From assembly GCA_035945995.1 (NCBI GenBank), contig DASYZR010000123.1, forward strand, positions 1 to 37,932: 37,932 bases of DNA, in the 5' to 3' direction. The stretch's first letter is position 1; the number at the start of each line of letters is the position of its first letter. Made by a program: the position numbers and the translations under genes. Positions 31,816 through 37,932 of the stretch are shown piece after piece. The DNA comes from a bacterium (lineage in GTDB: Bacteria; Sysuimicrobiota; Sysuimicrobiia; Sysuimicrobiales; Segetimicrobiaceae). A model generated the notes under the pieces. It saw only the letters and a program-made list of their open reading frames with translations. It made no database searches and was not told where the DNA came from.

Positions 31816-34203
31816 TTACTCATAGGCCAGCGTGTCTCGCACGGGGAGCCGCGACGCATTCCAGGCGGGTACGGCGCTGGCCGCCGTCGCGATGGCGATC
31901 GTCAGCCCCAGCCACAACAGCACTCCGCCAAATGAGAACGTGTACGAAAGCGGAGTGCGGAGGAGCGCCATCCCGAGCGCATGGCTCAGGGCGACGCTCA
32001 ACGGGACGGAAAGCGGCGCGGCGAGCGCCCAACTCATCACGCCAATTGCCACGCCCTCCACAATGACGATGCCCTGCACCGTTCCGTTGCGGGCGCCGAG
32101 CGCCCGCATCACCCCGATCTCTCGAGTGCGCTCCAGCACGTTGATGCTCATCGTCCCCGCCAGGCCGAGCCCGCCCACTGACGCAAGCAGCACGGCCATA
32201 ATCATCAGCAGTGCGACAATGACGTTGAAGATGGCCTGGACTTGTGCTTGGTGTTCCGCCATCGGAAAGGCCGACCGAATCCTGAGTCCGAGACGCTCAA
32301 AATACGCATTCAGTGTCGCGGTCACGGCGGACTGGTATGCGGCGTCATGCCGCTCCGTCACAAGCATCATCCAGTCCGCCCGATTCCCCCCGCCCAGCAA
32401 GGCTCCGAACGAGGGGAAGTTCACATAGACGCTCGGCTCGTCTCGCGTCAACAGCGTCTGTGCCAGCCCGACGATCCGAAACGTGCGCTTGCGGTCGCCC
32501 ACTTTAAAGGTCAGGTCGCCTCCAACTCGCAGGTCGCGCTCCTCCGCGAGGACGTCGGTGCTCACCACAACCGCGTTCTCATCCTGTGAAAGCAGCCACC
32601 GCCCCTCGATCATCTGGGGATGAAAGAGCTTGGTCGCCGCCGGCGGCGCGTAGATGAAGTAGTTGCCGCTCTCCGTGCCGTCCGGCCGCACACGACGAGC
32701 GCTGAGGATGCGCCACGTTTCCGTGCCCACGACCCCCGGCAGGCGCTGCGCCTCGTGTTGAAGCCGGTCAATGCGATATGGTTGCTCGAGCAGCACCCAC
32801 ACATCGCCGCTCCACTGCCCGAAGACGGCGTTGACCGTCCTTGCCGTCGACGCCCGAACGGTCACCACGCTCATGAAAATCGCTCCCGCCAAGGTCAGCG
32901 TTGCCAACGTCAGCATGAGTCGGCCCGTCCGCCGTGCGGTGTTCCGCACCGACAGCACCACGGGACGAGAAAGCCAGGTCGCCCATTTCGTCCACGAGTC
33001 CAGCCACGTCCCGTGCGACCCCTGATCGGTCAACCCGTACGACGTGAGTGCGCGGTGGACCGTGATTCGGCTGCCGACGATCACAGGCCCGATTGCGGCG
33101 GCTAACGGCACCAATAATCCCGCCGCGGCCTCCAGCAATATGGTGTAAGGCGGTATCGAGTGGTCACGGATGCTGAAGTTGAGAAAGCGCGCGTTAAAGT
33201 CGCTGAGCGCCTGCGCACCCAGGGCCCCCAGCGGCACCCCGACGGCAAGGCCGAGCGCGGCATACGTGGCGATCATCGTCAGATACATCGCCATGATCTG
33301 GGAGCTGCGGGCCCCGATGGCCTTCATCACCCCGATCTGCCGGATCTGCTGCGCGAGCACCGACGAGATCGTATTGACCACAAGGAAGCCGCTGAGGAGC
33401 AGGGACAGGGCACCCAGCACCCCGAGGATCAAGATGAGCGCCCGCAAGGGGTCGTCCAACCAATGCTTCCCCGCTTGGATGTAGACGCGGAAAACGGTGC
33501 GACCGCTCCGCTCGACTTTGTCCTGAACCTTTTGCGTGACCCGCTCGACGTTGGCCTTGTCCCGCGGATCGCCGGAGGTGATCACGTACAGTTCGTTATA
33601 GCCTGGTGACTCGCGCAACCACTCTGCTGTTTCACCCGTGACGTACCCGTACGCGATCCCGGTGAACGGGGTCGCGAACTGATTAATATCGTGGACGATA
33701 CCGGCGAGTCGAATTTGTCGCTCCTTTCCGTCTCGGAGCCGCACGGTCACCCAGTCCCCAACGTGCGCCCCCAGAGATGGCAGCGACGAGCGTTCGATGA
33801 GGAATTGACGGCGGGGGGGAGGCCATATACCCTGATCCAGCGTGATCTTGTTCACTCGCACGTCGGAGTAGTCGGCGAGCGCGGCCAGCTGCAGTTCGCG
33901 CCAGTTGCTACCGCCCACCCGGGCCCGAACGCTAAAGCTGTGTCGACCTTCGGCTTCCTTCACTCCGCGCGTCTGGCGTACGGCGTTCACCACATCGTCG
34001 TCGAACGGTTCGTTCGTGTAGATCGTCGCGCTGCTCGGGTGGGAGGCCCCGTAATCTGCCGCGAGCCCGCGGGTGAGCATTGTCCGTGACGCCGTGATCA
34101 TGCCGACGGCGAATACACCGACCGCAATGGAAAGCACGACCAGCGCGGTTCGCGTCTTGTTCCCCCACAGATCGCGGGCGACTTTACGCCATCGGGGACT
34201 CAT
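31816..34203 (-). CDS. FtsX/MacB-type ABC permease
   Basis: This 795-aa membrane protein has two FtsX-type membrane modules. An N-terminal span ([20 protein letters not shown]) is followed by a large extracytoplasmic domain, then module 1 ([20 protein letters not shown] with [20 protein letters not shown]). After a second extracytoplasmic domain, module 2 is near the C-terminus ([20 protein letters not shown], then [17 protein letters not shown]). The repeated ExxREIGVMxAxGA motif marks the coupling helices to the ATPase. The duplicated architecture is like LolC/E or lipoprotein/antibiotic exporters with both halves on one chain. Its ATG overlaps the ATPase stop (ATGA). Confidence 0.9.
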   Translation of the reverse strand: MSPRWRKVARDLWGNKTRTALVVLSIAVGVFAVGMITASRTMLTRGLAADYGASHPSSATIYTNEPFDDDVVNAVRQTRGVKEAEGRHSFSVRARVGGSNWRELQLAALADYSDVRVNKITLDQGIWPPPRRQFLIERSSLPSLGAHVGDWVTVRLRDGKERQIRLAGIVHDINQFATPFTGIAYGYVTGETAEWLRESPGYNELYVITSGDPRDKANVERVTQKVQDKVERSGRTVFRVYIQAGKHWLDDPLRALILILGVLGALSLLLSGFLVVNTISSVLAQQIRQIGVMKAIGARSSQIMAMYLTMIATYAALGLAVGVPLGALGAQALSDFNARFLNFSIRDHSIPPYTILLEAAAGLLVPLAAAIGPVIVGSRITVHRALTSYGLTDQGSHGTWLDSWTKWATWLSRPVVLSVRNTARRTGRLMLTLATLTLAGAIFMSVVTVRASTARTVNAVFGQWSGDVWVLLEQPYRIDRLQHEAQRLPGVVGTETWRILSARRVRPDGTESGNYFIYAPPAATKLFHPQMIEGRWLLSQDENAVVVSTDVLAEERDLRVGGDLTFKVGDRKRTFRIVGLAQTLLTRDEPSVYVNFPSFGALLGGGNRADWMMLVTERHDAAYQSAVTATLNAYFERLGLRIRSAFPMAEHQAQVQAIFNVIVALLMIMAVLLASVGGLGLAGTMSINVLERTREIGVMRALGARNGTVQGIVIVEGVAIGVMSWALAAPLSVPLSVALSHALGMALLRTPLSYTFSFGGVLLWLGLTIAIATAASAVPAWNASRLPVRDTLAYE

Positions 34204-35060
34204 CGCGCCGACTCCACGCGGTCCGCGCCGGCAAGTTGCCGATCCCGAACGGTCACGATAGGACCGATCGCAGACGGCGCTTCCTGTTGATGAGCGCGAT
34301 CGATGATCTCACCGTCCGCAACCAATACCGATCGGCTCGACTGCCTGGCAAGATCGGGATCGTGGGTGACCATGACGATGGTCTTGCCCTGCTGGACGAG
34401 TCCTTGGAACAATCGATAGACCACTTCCGCCGTCAGAGAATCCAGGTTCCCGGTTGGCTCGTCGGCGAGGATGAGCGGAGGATCGTTCGCAAGGGCTCGC
34501 GCGATGGCCACGCGTTGCTGCTCGCCGCCGGACACCGCTGAGGGCAGCTTGTCGGCGTGGCGCGCCATCTCCACTTGTGCCAGCAACGCCATCGCCCGCG
34601 CCGGACGCTGTGGGGGCGGAAACTGTCCGACGAAGTCCATCGGCAACATGATGTTTTCGAGCAATGAAAGAGTGGGCAGCAACTGAAAGAACTGGAAGAC
34701 GATGCCGATCGTCTGGCCACGCCATGCGGCCAGCTGTCCTTCGCTTAGCCGATGGACCGGCGTATCGTTGACATATACTTCGCCCGACGTGGGCCGGTCG
34801 ATGCCGGCGATCATATTGATGAGCGTCGTCTTGCCGCTGCCAGACTTACCGATCACGGCCACGAACTCACCGTGATCGACCTGTAGATCCACGCCCTTGA
34901 GAACGATAAAGGAACCGGCCGTACTGGTGTAGGTTTTGACCACGCGCCGAAGGTCGATGAGGGGCCGGTGCGCGGATTTTGCTACACCGTCCGGGCGAGG
35001 TGCGGTTAGCCGTTGGCGTCGCAACTCCGGCAACCACGCACCTCCTTTTGGCCGCCTCAT
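34200..35060 (-). CDS. MacB/LolD-type ABC ATPase
   Basis: This 286-aa ATPase energises the FtsX-type permease directly downstream. Counting from the ATG at 35060, Walker [10 protein letters not shown] is at residues 71-79, signature SGGEQ at about 177-181 and Walker [14 protein letters not shown] at about 196-208, a form typical of LolD/MacB ATPases. [14 protein letters not shown] is the switch region. The start is uncertain: ATGs at 35060, 35093 and 35216 are all in frame, none with a strong ribosome site, and the conserved domain begins only at about residue 33 of the shortest version. I use the shortest form. It is the first gene of a three-gene efflux operon. Confidence 0.9.
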   Translation of the reverse strand: MRRPKGGAWLPELRRQRLTAPRPDGVAKSAHRPLIDLRRVVKTYTSTAGSFIVLKGVDLQVDHGEFVAVIGKSGSGKTTLINMIAGIDRPTSGEVYVNDTPVHRLSEGQLAAWRGQTIGIVFQFFQLLPTLSLLENIMLPMDFVGQFPPPQRPARAMALLAQVEMARHADKLPSAVSGGEQQRVAIARALANDPPLILADEPTGNLDSLTAEVVYRLFQGLVQQGKTIVMVTHDPDLARQSSRSVLVADGEIIDRAHQQEAPSAIGPIVTVRDRQLAGADRVESAR

Positions 35061-35484
35061 AACACGGTACACCGATTGTCCAGTGCTCAACATCGGGTCT
35101 CGATCTGACGGGGAATCGGGAGAGCCTCCGATTTCCAATCGACAGATTCGGAAGTCGCGCGAGGCGTCGTCTGCCTTCGACTTCAACCCGGCACCTACTT
35201 CCACCGGCAGGAACATGACGCTGAATTGTTCGTCGACACGCCGGACGCGATCCGAAGCGAGCCCCTCGAACGGACCGCCTGCTCGGCCCCACTTCTCCAG
35301 CTGGACCAGCTCGACGCGTTCGTGGGAGTCCTGTGGGCCCTGACGCTCGAGCCAGTCGGGACCGCCGGGGCGGTGTAAGCTTCACACCCAATGACGAATC
35401 GGGCCGATACCGGATCGTTTCCCCGGGAACCGCAGCGCTACAGTGTTCATTGAAGCGCGGATCTTTCTTGAGGCAGGTGTCCCC
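35061..35484. other. Spacer with a terminase-like tail, duplicated further right
   Basis: Between the divergent ATPase and DUF998 genes no full gene is seen. A plus-strand frame ending at 35378 carries the terminase-like tail described separately, preceded by [20 protein letters not shown] in the same frame, which looks protein-like but is not recognised. The sequence from 35379 to 35484 is related to that at 36618-36724. Confidence 0.55.
35301..35378 (+). pseudogene. Terminase-like C-terminal tail, copy A
   Basis: The frame reads [20 protein letters not shown] and ends at TAA 35376-35378. It aligns with copy B at 36513-36617 (DRLDALVWAVWALMLESVG), which matches the end of phage large-terminase subunits (PDRLDALVWALxxLM). 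Copy A is more decayed: the conserved Trp is replaced and the WVPG lead-in is missing. About 450 residues of a normal terminase are absent. Confidence 0.5.
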
Positions 35485-36222
35485 ATGAACGCCGTTGCCA
35501 GAGCGCGGGACGTTCCGCGCTCTACGCGGGTGAGGAAGGCTCCTGAGGGCAGGGCGAGCCCGCCGAGATCAAGGGCGGCGCAACAGGTCTTGCTCGTCTG
35601 CGGTATTCTCTCGTCGCTGCTGTATGGCGCGATGATCACGTTGATCCGATACAAAGGCTACAGCCCCATCTCCCAAGTACCGAGCGAACTCACCGCGATC
35701 GGCGCTCCGACGAGGCCCCTCTGGATGCTGCTCGGCCCTGTGTACGACGTGCTCGTGGTCGCATTCGGGGTGGGTGTCTGGATGTCGGCGGGTGGGAAGC
35801 GCGTCCTGCGTGTCGTCGGTGGTCTGTTCGTTGCATTCGGGGTGCTCGGTGGCGTCGCGTGGCCATTTGCCGCGATGCATCAACGTGAGGTGCTGGCGGC
35901 GGGCGGGGGAACCTGGTCCGATACCCTGCACGTCATTCTCGGCCTCGCGACGGTTCTCTTCATGCTGGTGGCGATCGGGTTCGGGGCTACTGCCTTCGGC
36001 AAGTCGTTCCGCCTCTACTCGATCGTCACAATCCTGATCCTCTTCGTGTTTGGCGCGTTGACGGGATTGGAAAGTCCCCGGCTTCAGGCAAATCTGCCGA
36101 CGCCGTGGATCGGGCTGTGGGAGCGCATCAACATCTTGGGCTTCCTGCTGTGGGTGGTGGTCCTAGCCGTGGCGCTCTTGCGCGGTCGGGGTGCTGTGGC
36201 CGTAACCGGCCGCAAGCCGTAA
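35485..36222 (+). CDS. DUF998-family membrane protein, copy A
   Basis: This 245-aa membrane protein has six predicted spans and belongs to the DUF998 family (function unknown). QVLLVCGILSSLLYGAMITL is the first span. SPISQVPSELTAIGAPTRPL is the family signature between spans 1 and 2, and the Met-His pair in FAAMHQREV follows span 3. The ATG at 35485 has AGGTG a few bases upstream. Its first 35 residues (MNAVARARDVPRSTRVRKAP...) are an unusual basic extension that aligns with a separate 28-codon ORF upstream of copy B. The two copies are similar over their whole membrane part, so they are paralogues. Confidence 0.8.
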   Translation: MNAVARARDVPRSTRVRKAPEGRASPPRSRAAQQVLLVCGILSSLLYGAMITLIRYKGYSPISQVPSELTAIGAPTRPLWMLLGPVYDVLVVAFGVGVWMSAGGKRVLRVVGGLFVAFGVLGGVAWPFAAMHQREVLAAGGGTWSDTLHVILGLATVLFMLVAIGFGATAFGKSFRLYSIVTILILFVFGALTGLESPRLQANLPTPWIGLWERINILGFLLWVVVLAVALLRGRGAVAVTGRKP

Positions 36223-36512
36223 TCGGCTCCGGCGCGCACGTCCTGGTAGCCGGCCTGATCGACGTGGCGGCCGAGGCCGCAGAGCGAAAGAGCGAGACCT
36301 CACCCTAGCGGCGGCAATCGAGCCCCGACGTTTGGGGCGGGCTCCCTTTGGGGGGAGCGTCAAGCGGGGAAGGTTGGCGAGTGGGCGACGATACGGCCGG
36401 ATCTGGTTGCCACGACTGAAGGGATCGGGAATATCACGCTCACGGCTTTGATTCTGCCTTCAGCGGTCAACCTACCCGCCGGCGACGCCGATTGACTCGG
36501 CATAGAGACTCC
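36223..36512. other. Intergenic stretch with two GC hairpins
   Basis: No gene is supported. Two adjacent perfect stems occur at 36322-36338 (GCCCC/GGGGC, loop of seven) and 36341-36358 (GCTCCC/GGGAGC, loop of six). They follow the DUF998 copy A stop by about 100 bases and could end its transcript, but there is no T run after them. Confidence 0.45.
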
Positions 36513-36617
36513 TGCTGGGTGCCGGGCGCAGGCAAATCGGCGGATCGGCTCGACGCGCTCGTGTGGGCGGTGTGGGCGCTCATGCTCGAGTCGGTCGGGA
36601 TCGCGTGGGCGATGTAG
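36513..36617 (+). pseudogene. Terminase-like C-terminal tail, copy B
   Basis: The frame reads CWVPGAGKSADRLDALVWAV, then WALMLESVGIAWAM, stop at 36615-36617. The WVPGxGxSxDRLDALVWA pattern is the usual C-terminus of large-terminase (DNA-packaging) ATPases of tailed phages. Nothing terminase-like precedes it; the upstream frame is unrelated and short. It is a prophage or satellite remnant that was duplicated with the DUF998 gene. Confidence 0.65.
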
Positions 36618-36724
36618 GTCGCGCACCTGACGGGAAATCGGGTCCGTGCCGGATCACCTCTCCGGAGCCCCAACGCTACGCTACTTGTGGAGGGACGGAT
36701 TCTTCCTGAAGGGAGATATCCCGA

Positions 36725-36811
36725 ATGGGTGCAGTTATCAAGGTGCGACACGTACTGCGTAGTACGCGCGTGAGCGAAGAACCCGAAGCCAAAGCCGGTC
36801 CAACGGAGTGA
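36725..36811 (+). CDS. 28-codon leader ORF upstream of DUF998 copy B
   Basis: The frame MGAVIKVRHVLRSTRVSEEP, then EAKAGPTE, ends at TGA 36809-36811, three bases before the DUF998 ATG at 36815. It aligns with the first residues of DUF998 copy A (MNAVARARDVPRSTRV...), which in that copy are fused in frame to the membrane protein. GGAG inside its last codons doubles as the ribosome site of the downstream gene. It may be a translated leader that couples to DUF998, or the debris of a lost N-terminal extension. Confidence 0.45.
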   Translation: MGAVIKVRHVLRSTRVSEEPEAKAGPTE

Positions 36812-36814
36812 AGA

Positions 36815-37483
36815 ATGCTACGAAAGGTCTTGCTCGTCTGCGGCATTCTCTCTTCGCTGCTCTACGTCGCCATGAACGTCTTTGTACCGATGCAGTGGGA
36901 GGGCTATAGTTACACCTCTCAAACGATCAGCGAGTTGTCGGCTATCGGCACGCCGACGAGACCGCTATGGGTATTGCTGGGCACCACCTACACCTTGCTT
37001 GTGGCCGCCTTCGGGTTAGGCGTCTGGGGATCGGCTCGTCGAAACCGGCCCCTTCGCGTCGTGGGAGGCTTGATGGCCGCCTACGGAGTCATCGGCCTCT
37101 TCTGGCCCCCGATGCACCAACGTGCAGTGCTGGCAACGGGAGGAGGAACGCTGACAGATACCATGCACATCGTCTTTACGATGGCGACAGTTCTCCTCAT
37201 GCTACTGGCGATTAGTTTCGGGGCATCGGCACTCGGAAAACGGTTCCGCCTCTACTCCATCGCGACCATGGTGGTCCTCGTCGCGTTTGGCGCGTTGACT
37301 GGATTGGATGCCCCCCGAGTCTCGGCAAATCTGTCCACGCCGTGGGTCGGGGTTTGGGAACGGATCAACATCGGCGTTTTCCTCCTCTGGGTCGTGGTGC
37401 TGGCCGTCGCCCTTTTGCGTGTCCAAGGCCCCACGGCTGCGAAGAAATCGTGGCTCCGGCGCGATGAGGACGTCGCAGCATAG
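36815..37483 (+). CDS. DUF998-family membrane protein, copy B
   Basis: This 222-aa membrane protein is a paralogue of copy A. It starts MLRKVLLVCGILSSLLYVAM and carries the family signature TSQTISELSAIGTPTRPLW, the MHQRAVLA motif and the WERINIGVFLLWVVVLAVAL C-terminal span. The GGAG seven bases before the ATG is a good site. It lacks the basic N-terminal extension of copy A. DUF998 proteins have no proven activity; the conserved Glu and His residues in membrane-proximal loops hint at an enzyme or transport role, but that is speculation. Confidence 0.85.
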   Translation: MLRKVLLVCGILSSLLYVAMNVFVPMQWEGYSYTSQTISELSAIGTPTRPLWVLLGTTYTLLVAAFGLGVWGSARRNRPLRVVGGLMAAYGVIGLFWPPMHQRAVLATGGGTLTDTMHIVFTMATVLLMLLAISFGASALGKRFRLYSIATMVVLVAFGALTGLDAPRVSANLSTPWVGVWERINIGVFLLWVVVLAVALLRVQGPTAAKKSWLRRDEDVAA

Positions 37484-37576
37484 GGCCCTCGTCAGGAGGC
37501 GTTACGGAGGAGACGACGGCCGCCAGTAGCCGTTCAGATAAATGCCGTCGAGTTCGACGGACGGGAAGGGACGTAC

Positions 37577-37932
37577 ATGAGTTCACTCAATCGCCCAAAC
37601 CGTTGCCCGGGTACCTCAGGCCGGAAGTTCGTAGCCTTCTTGAGTCTGCTGATGGGCGTCTATGCGTACCTCGTGCGCCCCAGGTTGCTTCGCTGGGGCG
37701 CTACGGACGAGGAGGTGAGACGGCCGTACCCTGGCGCCAATCTCATTCCGGACGGCAAGCGCGGAGCCACGATGGCGATCACGATCGAAGCCCCACCGGC
37801 TCGGGTCTGGCCGTGGCTCTTGCAGATGGGCTACGATCGCGCGGGATACTATAGTTGGGACTACCTCGACAACCTAGGCCACCCTAGCGCAACCCGCATC
37901 CATCCCGAGTGGCAGCAACTTGCTGTCGGGGA
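37577..37932 (+). CDS. SRPBCC-type protein, truncated by the window end
   Basis: An open frame runs from the ATG at 37577 to the end of the window without a stop (118 codons visible). A hydrophobic segment near the N-terminus (FVAFLSLLMGVYAYLVRP) suggests a membrane anchor. It continues with MAITIEAPPARVWPWLLQMG and YDRAGYYSWDYLDNLGHPSA, the typical opening of the SRPBCC/polyketide-cyclase-like family (xxxIxAPPxxVWPWLxQMG, then WDxLDNLG). The ligand is unknown. It lies about 90 bases after DUF998 copy B on the same strand and could be co-transcribed. Confidence 0.75.
   Translation, partial: MSSLNRPNRCPGTSGRKFVAFLSLLMGVYAYLVRPRLLRWGATDEEVRRPYPGANLIPDGKRGATMAITIEAPPARVWPWLLQMGYDRAGYYSWDYLDNLGHPSATRIHPEWQQLAVG

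Larger units (their letters stand above)
35301..36222 (+). repeat. Tandem duplication unit A (terminase tail plus DUF998 gene)
   Basis: Unit A aligns with unit B (about 36513-37483) through the tail, the spacer (for example AATCGGG...GCCGGATC-type blocks after the stop) and the DUF998 gene. The conservation of non-coding spacer shows that one DNA segment was duplicated, rather than two genes acquired separately. Confidence 0.65.
36513..37483 (+). repeat. Tandem duplication unit B (terminase tail, leader ORF, DUF998 gene)
   Basis: This is the second copy of the unit seen at 35301-36222, separated from it by about 290 bp. Order and spacing are kept: terminase tail, about 107 bp of spacer, short coding stretch, DUF998. 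Confidence 0.65.

Noticed and set aside
1-37932. CRISPR array or toxin-antitoxin/defence island.
   Set aside because: No regularly spaced repeats, cas-like genes, toxin-antitoxin pairs, or recognisable restriction or abortive-infection genes were found.

Overview
The window is 37.9 kb of high-GC bacterial chromosome. It holds no rRNA and no intact tRNA gene. Nearly every gene up to about 27.4 kb lies on the minus strand in tightly packed transport operons; the right 10 kb is mixed in orientation. The load of ABC importers for amino-acid-like and carbohydrate-like solutes suggests a free-living heterotroph, perhaps from an uncultured soil or subsurface lineage. No marker gene here fixes the phylum, so that is inference only.

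Layout. (1) 0.27-1.6 kb: a complete IS5-type insertion sequence, inserted 5 bp beyond the stop codon of a secreted 789-aa protein. (2) 1.6-10 kb, minus strand: a branched-chain-amino-acid-type ABC importer in the order livH-livM-livG-livF, then a small polytopic membrane protein with a paired-cysteine motif, a Tat-exported substrate-binding protein and the 789-aa protein. (3) 10.1-12.8 kb: a degenerate attachment-site-like repeat, a PiT phosphate permease with its DUF47 partner, a small basic protein, a scrambled glycerol kinase remnant and an internally deleted tRNA-His-like sequence. (4) 12.8-14.9 kb: a Gfo/Idh/MocA oxidoreductase, an amidohydrolase tail and an unrecognised 296-aa protein. 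(5) 15-19.3 kb: a complete carbohydrate-type ABC importer (binding protein, two permeases, MalK/UgpC-type ATPase). (6) 19.3-26 kb: an iron-alcohol-dehydrogenase N-terminal fragment, then a second liv operon led by an aldehyde dehydrogenase. (7) 26.3-27.4 kb: a tRNA-3'-end-like core flanked by repeated GGTGACA motifs, a tyrosine-integrase tail, and a heavy-metal P-type ATPase cut off exactly where the integrase tail begins. (8) 27.7-35 kb: ExoD-family protein, secreted hypothetical, M48 metalloprotease, and an ABC-type efflux operon (ATPase, FtsX-type permease, HlyD/MacA-type adaptor). (9) 35.3-37.5 kb: an ancient tandem duplication of a unit made of a terminase-like C-terminal tail plus a DUF998 membrane protein; the window ends in a truncated SRPBCC-type gene.

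Together the intact genes make a nutrient-scavenging segment: two amino-acid-like importers, one sugar-like importer, one phosphate importer and oxidoreductases for the imported carbon. The broken genes (glycerol kinase, amidohydrolase, Fe-ADH, ATPase, integrase, two terminase tails, tRNA pieces) record repeated integration and deletion.

The most unusual signals are two same-orientation copies of a tRNA-3'-end-like sequence 16.3 kb apart, the integrase/ATPase junction with its attP-like surroundings, and the duplicated terminase-tail/DUF998 unit, in which one copy has a separate 28-codon leader ORF and the other has that stretch fused in frame. I found no CRISPR array and no self-evident defence system.
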